From contig NZ_JBHRXV010000015.1 of the NCBI RefSeq assembly GCF_042648405.1, positions 1 through 48,449 of the forward strand: DNA of 48,449 nt. The letters are read 5' to 3'. Position numbers and translations under genes: made by a program. Under the pieces are notes generated by a model. It saw only the letters and a program-made list of their open reading frames with translations. It was not told where the DNA came from and did no database searches. Origin of the DNA: Sphingoaurantiacus capsulatus (GTDB lineage Bacteria > Pseudomonadota > Alphaproteobacteria > Sphingomonadales > Sphingomonadaceae). Of the stretch, positions 39,425 through 48,449 are shown piece by piece. How positions within the stretch are numbered: the first letter of the stretch is position 1; each line of letters starts with the position of its first letter.

Positions 39425-40521
39425 ACACGCATCGGCATCAGCACGTAGAGCGCCGGCGACTTGTCGTCCTCGCGGATCAGGGTCGGGGCGGCGGCGTCGG
39501 CGAGGTGGACCTCGACCGTGTCGCCTTCGATCTCGTTCAGGATGTCGAGCAGGTAGCGGGCGTTGAAACCCACCTCGATCGGCGGCGAAGTGTAGTCGGC
39601 GGGGACTTCCTCGGCGGCGGTGCCGTTTTCGGGGCTGGTGACCGAGAGGGTCACGCGGTCGCGGTCCAGCGCGATTTTCACCGCGCGGGTCTTCTCGCTG
39701 GCGATGGCGGCGACGCGGTCGACGCCTTCGGCGAAGCTCTTCGGGTCGAGCTTCAAGAGCTTGTCGTTCGCGGTCGGGATGACGCGGCTGTAGTCGGGGA
39801 AGGTGCCGTCGATCAGCTTCGAGGTGAGCGTCGCGTTGCCCACCGTGAGGCGGATCTTCGAGGCCGACAGCGAGATTTCGATGTCGGTGTCCGCCTCGTC
39901 GAGCAGCTTCCTGACCTCGGCGACGCACTTCCGCGGCACGATCACGTCGGGCATGCCGGCGGCGCCGTCGGGCAGCGGCGTCGTCACCCGCGCCAGCCGG
40001 TGGCCGTCGGTGGCGACGGCGCGCAGGTTGCCGTCGGCGATGTGCATGAAGATGCCGTTGAGATAGTAGCGCGTCTCCTCGGTCGAGATCGCGAATTTGG
40101 TCTTGTCGATGATCTGCTTCAGCGTCTCGGCCGGCAGCCAGAAATGCGTCGGCAGGTCGCTCTCGGCGATCACCGGGAAGTCGTCGCGCGGCAGCGTCGC
40201 AAGGCTGAAGCGGGCGCGGCCGGCGACCACCGACATGCGGTTGTTGTCGACCGACAGCTCGACCTGGCTGCCCTCGGGGAGCTTGCGCGCGATATCGAAC
40301 AGCGTGTGCGCCGACACGGTGGTGGCACCTGGCGTCGACACCTGCGCGGCGAAGGATTCGACGACCTGCAGGTCGAGATCGGTCGCCATCAGGCGGATGG
40401 CGTCGCCGGTCGCCTCGATCAGCACGTTCGACAGGATCGGAATGGTGTTGCGGCGCTCGACGACCGACTGGACGTGGCCCAGGCTCTTGAGCAGCGTCGC
40501 GCGTTCGACAGTCGCCTTCAT
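39421..40521 (-). CDS. dnaN: DNA polymerase III beta sliding clamp
   Basis: A 366-residue beta clamp with three repeated clamp domains, starting MKATVERATLLKSLGHVQSV and ending with the classic YVLMPMRV. Domain blocks such as LPEGSQVELSVDNN and ATDGHRLARV are intact. The upstream 82-base gap contains TATAGT on the minus strand as a possible -10 box and GAGGAT before the ATG. dnaA is not adjacent: the upstream neighbour is an HCCA-isomerase-like gene. This is therefore a dnaA-less version of the dnaN-recF-gyrB cluster. Confidence 0.97.
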   Translation of the reverse strand: MKATVERATLLKSLGHVQSVVERRNTIPILSNVLIEATGDAIRLMATDLDLQVVESFAAQVSTPGATTVSAHTLFDIARKLPEGSQVELSVDNNRMSVVAGRARFSLATLPRDDFPVIAESDLPTHFWLPAETLKQIIDKTKFAISTEETRYYLNGIFMHIADGNLRAVATDGHRLARVTTPLPDGAAGMPDVIVPRKCVAEVRKLLDEADTDIEISLSASKIRLTVGNATLTSKLIDGTFPDYSRVIPTANDKLLKLDPKSFAEGVDRVAAIASEKTRAVKIALDRDRVTLSVTSPENGTAAEEVPADYTSPPIEVGFNARYLLDILNEIEGDTVEVHLADAAAPTLIREDDKSPALYVLMPMRV

Positions 40522-40603
40522 TCGTGATCCTCGTAGAAAAATCGCACCCCTGATAGCCGGCGACTATAGCCGGGCCGGGGGCCGCGCACAGCGAAAATTT
40601 ACC

Positions 40604-41254
40604 CTAGGGACGGGGTTTCAGCCCGTTCTGGCCCAGCCGCCACAGCAGCACGTCGATCCGGTCGTGCCCGAAGAAGGGTTCGCCGTCGAAAACCATCAGC
40701 GGCACGCCCCAATGGCCGCTGGCGTTCTGCGCGCTTTCGTTGGCAGCGATGGCGGTGTCGAGCCGCTCGCCTTCCTCGCGTTCGGCCCGGTCGAGCGTCG
40801 CCCAGTCGAGGCCCGACGCCGTGGCGGCGTCGGCGAGATGATCGCCCTCGTTCCAGCCGGCGGTGCCGCCCCAGATCAGCCGCGCCACCTTGTCGGCAAA
40901 CATCAGCCCGTCGCCCTGCTCGACCGCTGCCTGCCCCAGCCGGGTCAGCCGGCCGATATGCGGCTGGTCGGTCGCGATCTCGCGGGTGGCCATATTCTGG
41001 ACGATCGGGTCGGGCCGTGGCGGCGCGAACGGCAGCCCGGCCATCTGCGCGAGGCGGAAGCAGTCGCGCACCACATACATCGGCCAGTTGGGGTGGACCC
41101 GCTCGAAGAAGGCGGCGTCGCGCACCGCCAGCGGGCGGACAGGGCGGAAGTTGAGATTGAGGTCGTAGCGGTCGCGAATCTCAAGCAGCCGCGGCGTCGC
41201 CAGATAGGAATAGGGCGATCGGAACGACCAGAAGATGTCGACGGAAAGAGTCAT
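40604..41254 (-). CDS. DsbA-fold 2-hydroxychromene-2-carboxylate isomerase-like protein
   Basis: A 216-residue thioredoxin-fold protein of the HCCA isomerase/kappa-class GST group. FWSFRSPYSYLATPRLLEI binds glutathione, with serine in place of the DsbA CxxC. The C-terminal block GHWGVPLMVFDGEPFFGHDRI is also typical. In naphthalene pathways it isomerises hydroxychromene carboxylate, but with no such genes here a general GST-like role is possible. The start ATG has a weak G-rich ribosome site. Confidence 0.88.
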   Translation of the reverse strand: MTLSVDIFWSFRSPYSYLATPRLLEIRDRYDLNLNFRPVRPLAVRDAAFFERVHPNWPMYVVRDCFRLAQMAGLPFAPPRPDPIVQNMATREIATDQPHIGRLTRLGQAAVEQGDGLMFADKVARLIWGGTAGWNEGDHLADAATASGLDWATLDRAEREEGERLDTAIAANESAQNASGHWGVPLMVFDGEPFFGHDRIDVLLWRLGQNGLKPRP

Positions 41255-41314
41255 GCGGGCCCCCAAGGATTTTGTCCTTTGGGGGGAGACTATCGGTGCC
41301 GTCGAGGCTTGTCG

Positions 41315-41429
41315 CCTCCCCTCCCCGAGGGGGAGGGGATTGAGGGGTGGGCTCTTGGGGCGGGCGAGAGGTTCGAAAGGCGGCCGCAATCAGGGCAGCC
41401 CACCCCTTACCCCTCCCCTCGGGGGGGAG
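41315..41429. repeat. Inverted-repeat pair of CCCCTCCCC type
   Basis: Left arm 41315-41353 and right arm 41397-41429 are reverse complements apart from a few changes and a five-base gap. Each arm also forms its own CCTCCCC/GGGGAGG hairpin. It lies between the scoB 3' end and the HCCA-isomerase-like gene, both on the minus strand, so it could limit readthrough. Confidence 0.75.
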
Positions 41430-41448
41430 TTCCTTGGGCGTCGCGACT

Positions 41449-42117
41449 TTAGCTCACCGCGACCGCGCCCGTATCTGCCAGTGCCACCTCGAAATGCGCC
41501 TCGGTCTTCGCTTTCAGCTCCTCGACCGTGACCCCGGGCGCCAGCTCGACGAGCCGGAAAGCCTCGCCCTTCGCCGGGCGCTCGAACACTGCGAGGTCGC
41601 TGATGATCATATCGACGACGCCGAGGCCCGTCAGCGGCAGGTCGCAGGCCTTCTTGAACTTCGCCTCACCCGCCTTCGAATTATGATCCATCAGCACGAT
41701 GATGCGCTTGACGCCGGCGACGAGGTCCATCGCGCCGCCCATGCCCTTCACCATCTTGCCCGGGATCATCCAGTTGGCGAGGTCGCCGGTTTCCGACACT
41801 TCCATCGCACCGAGGATCGAGAGGTCGATATGGCCGCCGCGGATCATCGCGAAGCTGTCGGCCGAGCTGAAATAGGAGGAGCGGTCGAGCTCGGTGATCG
41901 TCTGCTTGCCGGCGTTAATCAGGTCGGCATCCTCATCACCGGCGTAGGGGAACGGCCCCATGCCGAGCATGCCGTTTTCTGACTGTAGGGTAATGTCGAT
42001 GCCCGGCGCGATATAGTTGGCGACCAAGGTCGGCATGCCGATGCCGAGGTTGACATAGAAGCCGTCCTTCAGCTCCTTCGCGGCGCGCGCCGCCATCTCG
42101 TCACGGTTCCAAGGCAT
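41449..42117 (-). CDS. scoB: 3-oxoacid CoA-transferase subunit B
   Basis: A 222-residue beta subunit of succinyl-CoA:3-ketoacid CoA-transferase, which activates acetoacetate using succinyl-CoA. The catalytic glutamate is in LQSENGMLGMGP. Other blocks are VNLGIGMPTLVANYI and GGAMDLVAGVKRIIV. The ATG shares one base with the scoA stop (TGATG), so the two subunits are made together. Confidence 0.95.
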   Translation of the reverse strand: MPWNRDEMAARAAKELKDGFYVNLGIGMPTLVANYIAPGIDITLQSENGMLGMGPFPYAGDEDADLINAGKQTITELDRSSYFSSADSFAMIRGGHIDLSILGAMEVSETGDLANWMIPGKMVKGMGGAMDLVAGVKRIIVLMDHNSKAGEAKFKKACDLPLTGLGVVDMIISDLAVFERPAKGEAFRLVELAPGVTVEELKAKTEAHFEVALADTGAVAVS

Positions 42118-42827
42118 CAGGCGGCCTCCCGCTGGCGCACGGTGCGCTGCTCGATACGCTTTTCGTAGTCGCGGCCGACGATCAGTCGCTGGACGAAGAT
42201 GCCGGGGGTGTGGATCTGGTCGGGGTCGAGCTCGCCGGGGCCGACCAGCTCCTCGACCTCGGCGACGGTGACCTTGCCGGCGGTCGCCATCATCGGGTTG
42301 AAGTTGCGCGCGGTCTTGCGGAAGATGAGGTTGCCGTAGGGGTCGGCCTTCCACGCCTTGACGATCGAGAGGTCGGCGACGAGGCCGGTCTCCATGATGT
42401 AGGTCTCGCCGTTGAAGTCCTTGTGCTCCTTGCCTTTCGCCACCAGCGTGCCGACACCGGTCTTGGTGTAGAAGCCCGGAATGCCCGCGCCGCCGGCGCG
42501 GACGCGCTCGGCGAGCGTGCCCTGAGGGTTGAACTCCAGCTGCAGTTCGCCTGACAGATATTGCCGCTCGAACTCCTTGTTCTCGCCGACATAGCTGCTG
42601 ATCATCTTGGCGATCTGCCGCGTCTGGAGCAGGAGGCCGAGGCCGAACTCATCGACGCCGGCGTTGTTGGAAATGACCGTCAGGCCCTTGGTGCCGCTGT
42701 CGCGCAGCGCGGCGATGAGGTTCTCCGGAATACCGCAGAGGCCGAAGCCTCCCGACATCACCGTCATCCCGTCGAACAGCAGCCCCTCGAGGGCGGTGCG
42801 GGCATCGGCGAACAGCTTGCTGGCCAT
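42117..42827 (-). CDS. scoA: 3-oxoacid CoA-transferase subunit A
   Basis: A 236-residue alpha subunit. The CoA-binding glycine-rich loop MSGGFGLCGIPENLI is near the N-terminus, followed by ISNNAGVDEFGLG and GAGIPGFYTKTGVGT. It pairs with ScoB (TGATG junction). The pair links ketone-body or polyhydroxybutyrate-derived acetoacetate to central metabolism. A divergent phosphatase gene lies upstream. Confidence 0.95.
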   Translation of the reverse strand: MASKLFADARTALEGLLFDGMTVMSGGFGLCGIPENLIAALRDSGTKGLTVISNNAGVDEFGLGLLLQTRQIAKMISSYVGENKEFERQYLSGELQLEFNPQGTLAERVRAGGAGIPGFYTKTGVGTLVAKGKEHKDFNGETYIMETGLVADLSIVKAWKADPYGNLIFRKTARNFNPMMATAGKVTVAEVEELVGPGELDPDQIHTPGIFVQRLIVGRDYEKRIEQRTVRQREAA

Positions 42828-42934
42828 CGAAGTTGAATCCCCATTCAGGTTTTCCGACCCGCGATCTAGCGCGGGCGCCGTCGAATGAAAAGCGTCCTAG
42901 CGTGGGAGGCCCCGCCGGGCTACCCAATCGCTTC

Positions 42935-43573
42935 ATGACCGCACCGCTCTACATCGCCCGCCACGCCGAAACCGTGTTCAACGCCGGTGCGCGGATGCAG
43001 GGGGCGAGCGCGCACACGCCGCTGACCCGCGCCGGCATCGCGCAGGCGGAGGCGATGGGCGAGGCGCTGCGGGCGCATTTCGGCAGCGGCCAGCGGCTCG
43101 ACTTCTGGGCGTCGCCGGCGGGCCGGACGCTGCAAACCGCGTCGATCATCGCCGAGCATCTCGGGCACCCCTTCTTCGACGTACGCACCGATCCGGGGCT
43201 GCTCGAGATCGGCGTCGGCGACTGGGAGGGGCGCTATTATGCCGACATCGTCGCCGAGCAGGGCGCGATCGTCGATCCCGAGCGGGGCCTGTTCATCACC
43301 CGCGCGCCGGGCGGCGAATGGTATCCCGAGATCGCCGAGCGGCTGACGGCCTGGCTGGCGCGGCTCGACCCGCGCTTTCCGGCGATCGTCATCACCCACG
43401 GCATCACCGCGCGGGTGCTGCGCGGGATGCTGGTCGGCGGTACGCCCTTCGAGCCCGGCTGCGTCCCGCTCGCCGACGGCGCGCCGCAGGGGACGATCTT
43501 CCGCGTCGAGAATGGCGCCGAAACCGCGCTGCATGTCGGCACCGGCGCGGCGGTGATGACCAAGGGCTTCTAA
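42935..43573 (+). CDS. Histidine phosphatase family protein
   Basis: A 212-residue phosphoglycerate-mutase-like phosphatase. The catalytic RHA motif is in YIARHAETVFN, with glutamate in place of the more usual Gly/Glu-Thr. The second histidine is in IVITHGITARVLRGM. Substrate is unknown; the family includes sugar and cofactor phosphatases. The ATG at 42935 is chosen because the RHA motif then sits at the normal position. Upstream open frame is a shadow. Three bases separate it from the MFS gene. Confidence 0.9.
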   Translation: MTAPLYIARHAETVFNAGARMQGASAHTPLTRAGIAQAEAMGEALRAHFGSGQRLDFWASPAGRTLQTASIIAEHLGHPFFDVRTDPGLLEIGVGDWEGRYYADIVAEQGAIVDPERGLFITRAPGGEWYPEIAERLTAWLARLDPRFPAIVITHGITARVLRGMLVGGTPFEPGCVPLADGAPQGTIFRVENGAETALHVGTGAAVMTKGF

Positions 43574-43576
43574 ACG

Positions 43577-44806
43577 ATGACCACCGACAGCCGCCGTCCC
43601 GCCCTGCCGCTGACCCTGATGCTCGTGGCGGCGCTGTTCATCAACTATGTCGACCGCGGGATGATCGGGGTCGCCGCCCCGCTCATCAAGGAAGAGATGG
43701 CGCTGTCGGCGACCGCCTTCGGCATCGCGGTCTCGGCCTTCTTCTGGATCTACGGCCCGGCGCAGCTGCTCACCGGCTGGATGGTCGACAGGTTCAACGC
43801 GGAAAAGCTGCTCGCCGGCGGCGTCGCCGTGTGGGGCGGGGCGACGGCGGCGATGGCGCTGGCGCCCGGCCTCGCACCGCTGGTGGCGCTGCGCATGCTG
43901 CTGGGCCTCGGCGAAAGCGCCGCCTTTCCGGCCAGCGCCAAGCTGATCGCGCGCGACGTGCCGGCGGAGCATCGTGGCAGCGCCAACGCCGGCGTCGGGG
44001 CCGCGCTCGCCTTCGGCCCGGCGTTCGGCATGCTGGTCGGCGGGCTGATCATGGCCACCTATGGCTGGCGGGTGATGTTCGCGGTGTTCGGCCTCGCGAC
44101 CCTGCTGTGGCTGCTGCCGTGGCGGCGCTTCATCCGAACCGCGCCGATCGATACCGACACCACGGCAAACGAGCTGCCTTTCTCGGCGGTGCTGCGCCAC
44201 CGCACGCTCTGGGCGGTATGCCTCGGCCATTTCACCAGCAACTATGGCTTCTATTTCCTGCTGTCGTGGCTGCCGCTCTACCTGACGACGGTGCGCGGCT
44301 TCACCCTTGCCGAGATGGCGACCTTCACCGCGCTGACCTTCGCGGCGCAGGGGCTCGTCGCGCTGCTCGCCGGCTGGGGCAGCGACCGGCTGATCGAGCG
44401 CGGCCATTCCGCGTCGGCGGTACGCCGGGGGCTGATGCTGATCGGCCATGTCGGCGGCGCGGTCGGCATCCTCGGCATCGTCATGGTCGACAGCCGCGCC
44501 GCGACGCTCGGCTGGCTGATGTTCACCGGCGGCACGATGGGGATCAACAGCGTCGGCGTTTACCTGATCGGCCAGGTGTTCGCCGGCGCGCGGGCGGCGG
44601 GCCGCTGGATCGGCACGCAGAACTTCATCGGCAATTTCTCCGGCATCATCGGCCCGATCGTCACCGGCATGATCGTCGATGCGTCCGGGTACTCGGGCGC
44701 CTTCTACCTGACCGCCGGCGTGTCGGCGGTCGGCGCGCTCGCTTGGTTGTTCCTCGTGCCGCGCATCCAGCCCGTTGATTGGGCGGCCGCGCGCCTGCGG
44801 CGCTAG
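43577..44806 (+). CDS. MFS transporter, anion:cation symporter type
   Basis: A 409-residue, 12-helix major facilitator beginning LFINYVDRGMIGVAAPLIKE, typical of the ACS (phthalate/hexuronate permease) group. The loop DRFNAEKLLAGG follows. Further motifs are GLGESAAFPASAKLI and GRWIGTQNFIGNFSGIIGP. It likely imports an organic acid by proton symport. It is close behind the phosphatase gene and likely co-transcribed. Confidence 0.92.
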   Translation: MTTDSRRPALPLTLMLVAALFINYVDRGMIGVAAPLIKEEMALSATAFGIAVSAFFWIYGPAQLLTGWMVDRFNAEKLLAGGVAVWGGATAAMALAPGLAPLVALRMLLGLGESAAFPASAKLIARDVPAEHRGSANAGVGAALAFGPAFGMLVGGLIMATYGWRVMFAVFGLATLLWLLPWRRFIRTAPIDTDTTANELPFSAVLRHRTLWAVCLGHFTSNYGFYFLLSWLPLYLTTVRGFTLAEMATFTALTFAAQGLVALLAGWGSDRLIERGHSASAVRRGLMLIGHVGGAVGILGIVMVDSRAATLGWLMFTGGTMGINSVGVYLIGQVFAGARAAGRWIGTQNFIGNFSGIIGPIVTGMIVDASGYSGAFYLTAGVSAVGALAWLFLVPRIQPVDWAAARLRR

Positions 44807-44851
44807 GAAGCCTTTCTTTCGCCACGGCGCGACACTAGATGCATCGCCGCT

Positions 44852-46045
44852 ATGCAGATTCCCGGCGCCATCGACCCCGTTCCCGTCCCCCGCGCGCACG
44901 TCGTGCGTGACGACGGCCGAGTGGAAATCATCGGCCTGACCAAGGTCGAGCTGCGCGAGGCGCTGGTCGAGGCGGGCATTCCTGAAGGCCAGGCGAAGAT
45001 GCGCGCCACTCAGATCTGGCAGTGGGTCTACAACCGCGGCGTCACCGATTTCGATGGCATGTCGAACATCACGAAGGACACGCGCGCCTTCCTCGCCTCA
45101 ACATTCGTCATCGACCGCCCCGAGGTGGTGACTGCGCAGGTCTCGACCGACGGCACCCGCAAATGGCTGCTGCGGTCGCCGGACGGCAACGAATATGAGA
45201 TGGTGTTCATCCCCGACGCCGACCGCGGCACGCTTTGCGTGTCGAGTCAGGTGGGATGCACGCTCAACTGCCGCTTCTGCCACACCGGCACGATGAAGCT
45301 GGTGCGCAACCTCACCGCCGGCGAGATCGTCGGCCAGGTGATGTTGGCGCGCGACAGTCTGGGCGAATGGCCGAGCCCGCCCGATGGCCGCCTGCTGACC
45401 AACATCGTGATGATGGGCATGGGCGAGCCGCTCTACAATTTCGACAATCTCAAGAAGGCGCTCGGCATCGTCATGGACGGCGACGGCATCTCGCTGTCGA
45501 AGCGCCGCATCACGCTGTCTACCTCGGGCGTGGTGCCGATGATGGCGCGCGCCGGCGCGGAGATCGGCGTCAATCTCGCCGTCTCGCTACATGCGGTGAC
45601 CAAGGAAGTCCGCGACGAGATCGTGCCGATCAACAAGAAATACGGCATCGACGAACTGCTCGCCGCCTGCGCCGCCTATCCGGGCGCCAACAACGCGCGG
45701 CGCATCACGTTTGAGTACGTCATGCTGAAGGACAAGAACGACAGCGACGACGACGCGCGCGAGCTGGTCCGCCTGATCAAGCAGTACAAGCTGCCGGCGA
45801 AGGTGAATTTGATCCCGTTCAACCCGTGGCCGGGCGTCGGCTATGATTGTTCGGACGACGACCGCATCGCCCGCTTCTCCGACATCATCTTCCGCGCCGG
45901 CATCTCCGCCCCGGTGCGCACCCCGCGCGGCCGCGATATCATGGCCGCCTGCGGGCAGCTCAAGTCGGCGTCGGAGAAGGTCAGCCGCGCCGAACTCGAC
46001 CGCCGCGCGGCGGAGAAGGAACTGAGCTGGGACGACGCGGCTTAG
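44852..46045 (+). CDS. rlmN: Dual-specificity 23S rRNA/tRNA adenine-C2 methyltransferase RlmN
   Basis: A 397-residue radical-SAM enzyme methylating C2 of A2503 in 23S rRNA and A37 in some tRNAs. The iron-sulfur motif CTLNCRFCHTG has CxxxCxxC spacing. The catalytic cysteine that carries the methyl group is in the C-terminal AACGQL. The GEP-like block is MMGMGEPLYNF. The length is normal. A palindromic repeat cluster follows the stop. Confidence 0.96.
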   Translation: MQIPGAIDPVPVPRAHVVRDDGRVEIIGLTKVELREALVEAGIPEGQAKMRATQIWQWVYNRGVTDFDGMSNITKDTRAFLASTFVIDRPEVVTAQVSTDGTRKWLLRSPDGNEYEMVFIPDADRGTLCVSSQVGCTLNCRFCHTGTMKLVRNLTAGEIVGQVMLARDSLGEWPSPPDGRLLTNIVMMGMGEPLYNFDNLKKALGIVMDGDGISLSKRRITLSTSGVVPMMARAGAEIGVNLAVSLHAVTKEVRDEIVPINKKYGIDELLAACAAYPGANNARRITFEYVMLKDKNDSDDDARELVRLIKQYKLPAKVNLIPFNPWPGVGYDCSDDDRIARFSDIIFRAGISAPVRTPRGRDIMAACGQLKSASEKVSRAELDRRAAEKELSWDDAA

Positions 46046-46059
46046 CCCTTGCCTGAATC

Positions 46060-46204
46060 CCCTCGCCCGCTTGCGGGAGAGGGAGGGGCCCAGCCTGCGG
46101 CTGGGAGGGTGAGGGTGTATCGCCCTATCCGCTTCACGCCTGACGACGATAAGCTCGCTGGGCTCGCACACCCTCACCTAACCTCTCCCGCAAGCGGGAG
46201 AGGG
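46060..46204. repeat. Inverted pair of CTCTCCCGC palindromes
   Basis: Two copies of a CCCGCTTGCGGGAGAGG-type hairpin, at 46060-46118 (with attached GAGGGTGT) and 46167-46204, lie in opposite orientation and flank about 50 bases. The outer ends ACACCCTC and GAGGGTGT also pair. It sits between the convergent rlmN and DUF1801 genes, so it may act as a two-way terminator. Confidence 0.8.
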
Positions 46205-46216
46205 ACTATAGCAGCG

Positions 46217-46636
46217 CTAGATCGGATACTTCTCTTTCATACACGCCAGCGAGCGACGGGCGATTTCCTCCAGCAAGCCCATGTCCACATCGGCGAGCTT
46301 CTTGATGTAGAGACAGGATTTGCCGGTCGAATGCTTGCCGAGCTTCGCGAGCAGCGCGTCTTCGCCCTCGGCGCCGGTCAGCACGTAGAGCACGAGCTGC
46401 GTCTTCCTGGGACTGAAACCGAGCCGGCACATGTCGCCTTCATGGCCGCTGTCGTAGCGATAGTGATATTGGCCGTAACCGACGATCGTCGGGCCCCACA
46501 TCTTCGGCGTTTCGCCGGTGACGCGGCGGAGCATCGCGTCAACGATTTTCGCGTCTTCGCTCCGCTGAGGCGGCTCGGCGGCGGCGATGAAATCGTCGAC
46601 GCTCGCCGCCGTCGCCCTGGTCTTCGTCTCGGCCAT
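46217..46636 (-). CDS. DUF1801 family protein
   Basis: A 139-residue soluble protein with the DUF1801 pattern: SVDDFIAAAEPPQRSEDAKI, then PKMWGPTIVGYGQYHYRYDS and FSPRKTQLVLYVL. It ends with a lysine-rich part, GKSCLYIKKLADVDM. Fold relatives bind small ligands; the function is unknown. The ATG is chosen at MAETKTRATAAS. Longer frames upstream are shadows of argG. It is divergent from argG. Confidence 0.88.
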   Translation of the reverse strand: MAETKTRATAASVDDFIAAAEPPQRSEDAKIVDAMLRRVTGETPKMWGPTIVGYGQYHYRYDSGHEGDMCRLGFSPRKTQLVLYVLTGAEGEDALLAKLGKHSTGKSCLYIKKLADVDMGLLEEIARRSLACMKEKYPI

Positions 46637-46711
46637 GCGCCCTCCCGCATTGCACCCGGGGTCCCGCGCCTCTAAGGGGGCGCCAAACCCAGCTAGGTCA
46701 GGAAAGCACGG

Positions 46712-47965
<1,254 letters not shown>

Positions 47966-47977
47966 GGGATCGGGTCG

Positions 47978-48394
47978 ATGAAGGAAGCCGCCGTCACCAA
48001 ATTCCTCGCCGGCTATGGCGAGGCGTGGGATGCGATCGACGTCGAGGCGATCGTCGCGCACTACGCGCTGCCGCAGATCATGGTGGCGGGCGGCCGGACG
48101 ACCTTCATCGAGACCGAGGACGAGGTGCGCGCCGGCGTCGAGACGCTGTGCCAGCTCTATGACGACAAGGGCGTCAGCAAGATCGAGCTGACGGTCGAGA
48201 GCCTCGAGCCGCTGCCCGACGCCGCGGCGCGCGCCGTGGCGCGCTGGCGCTTCACCGACGAGGGCGGCGCCGAACTGCTGAATTATACGGTGGCCTACAC
48301 CATCGTCGAGGAAGACGACGGGGTGCTGGCGATCGTCGCGGTCGACGCCGACGGCCAGGTCGACGCCCAGCGCGCGGCGGGCTGGACGAGCTAG
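47978..48394 (+). CDS. NTF2-like/SnoaL-like protein
   Basis: A 138-residue protein with the NTF2-like layout: a long N-terminal helix (FLAGYGEAWDAIDVEAIVAH), the YALPQIMVAGG turn, a helix, and antiparallel strands (ARAVARWRFTDEGG, NYTVAYTIVEED). No catalytic residues are identifiable. It follows argG by 12 bases and may share its transcript, although a role in arginine synthesis is not implied. Confidence 0.82.
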   Translation: MKEAAVTKFLAGYGEAWDAIDVEAIVAHYALPQIMVAGGRTTFIETEDEVRAGVETLCQLYDDKGVSKIELTVESLEPLPDAAARAVARWRFTDEGGAELLNYTVAYTIVEEDDGVLAIVAVDADGQVDAQRAAGWTS

Positions 48395-48449
48395 AGCGGG
48401 ATGACGCTACACGGAAGCATACCCTGAGTTGGCGAGATAGTTGGCGCAC
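48395..48449. other. edge region with no recognised gene
   Basis: The last 55 bases after the NTF2-like gene hold no supported feature. Confidence 0.4.

Noticed and set aside
38903..39448. Plus-strand 181-codon frame overlapping the dnaN-recF gap
   Set aside because: It overlaps the dnaN end on the opposite strand and has a low-hydrophobicity, irregular product. The minus-strand frame with GTGA coupling is more convincing.
42920..44899. Long minus-strand frame antisense to the phosphatase and MFS genes
   Set aside because: A high-GC shadow. The product is extremely rich in R, D, A and G, with no domain, while the plus-strand genes are clear families.

Overview
The window is a high-GC chromosomal segment from an alphaproteobacterium, most likely a sphingomonad (Sphingomonadales). 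The signs are the order DUF6489-mnmE-mnmG-rsmG-parA-parB, a RegB/RegA-type redox two-component pair, a long-form HPF next to ptsN, an alphaproteobacterial LexA box (GTTC-N7-GTTC) in front of mmcB, and GANTC (CcrM) motifs clustered at a probable replication origin. I see no insertion sequence, prophage, CRISPR array, rRNA or tRNA. Almost everything is single-copy housekeeping gene content packed into tight, often overlapping operons. Stop/start overlaps of the ATGA or GTGA kind are common. No stretch longer than 300 bases lacks a gene.

Layout: (1) 1-5.9 kb, minus strand: DUF6489, mnmE, mnmG, rsmG, parA and parB, with three perfect parS sites (73, 2374, 4313). (2) 5.9-9.05 kb, plus strand: ogt, a dienelactone hydrolase, an NTF2-like protein, a GNAT acetyltransferase and a quinone reductase, ending in a candidate small RNA and a strong terminator. 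(3) 9.05-13.6 kb, minus strand: an AAA ATPase without a normal start codon, terC, rho, a CcdA-like fragment, hemJ and hemE. (4) 13.61-13.89 kb: a probable oriC with an AT-rich patch, two perfect DnaA boxes and four GANTC sites. (5) 13.9-21.3 kb, plus strand: ppsR, maf, aroE, coaE, dnaQ, hpf, ptsN, a PilZ protein, a thioesterase, DUF1491, a SleB hydrolase and mmcB. (6) 21.4-35.2 kb, mixed strands: regA/regB, PBP1A, a YgjP-like protease, YcgN, SCO, an ankyrin protein, msrB, a nucleotidyltransferase, yhhQ, MATE and MFS pumps, an XRE/autoinducer-binding hybrid regulator, a DoxX-like membrane protein and a GGDEF cyclase. (7) 35.3-40.5 kb, minus strand: dnaN, an unknown low-GC gene, recF and gyrB, without dnaA. 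(8) 40.6-48.4 kb: an HCCA-isomerase-like protein, scoAB, a histidine phosphatase, MFS, rlmN, DUF1801, argG and an NTF2-like protein.

Genes diverge from the 13.6-13.9 kb gap, mostly minus strand to its left and plus strand to its right. This fits bidirectional replication starting there, with the parABS centromere about 9-14 kb away. The most unusual item is the regulator at 32.5-33.3 kb. It places an XRE helix-turn-helix in front of an autoinducer-binding domain whose key residues match the TraR spacing exactly, the reverse of the usual LuxR layout. Other points to re-examine are an mnmE that seems to need a CTG start, a P-loop ATPase with no usable start codon, an orphan antitoxin tail lacking its DNA-binding half, and a probably leaderless SOS-controlled mmcB.
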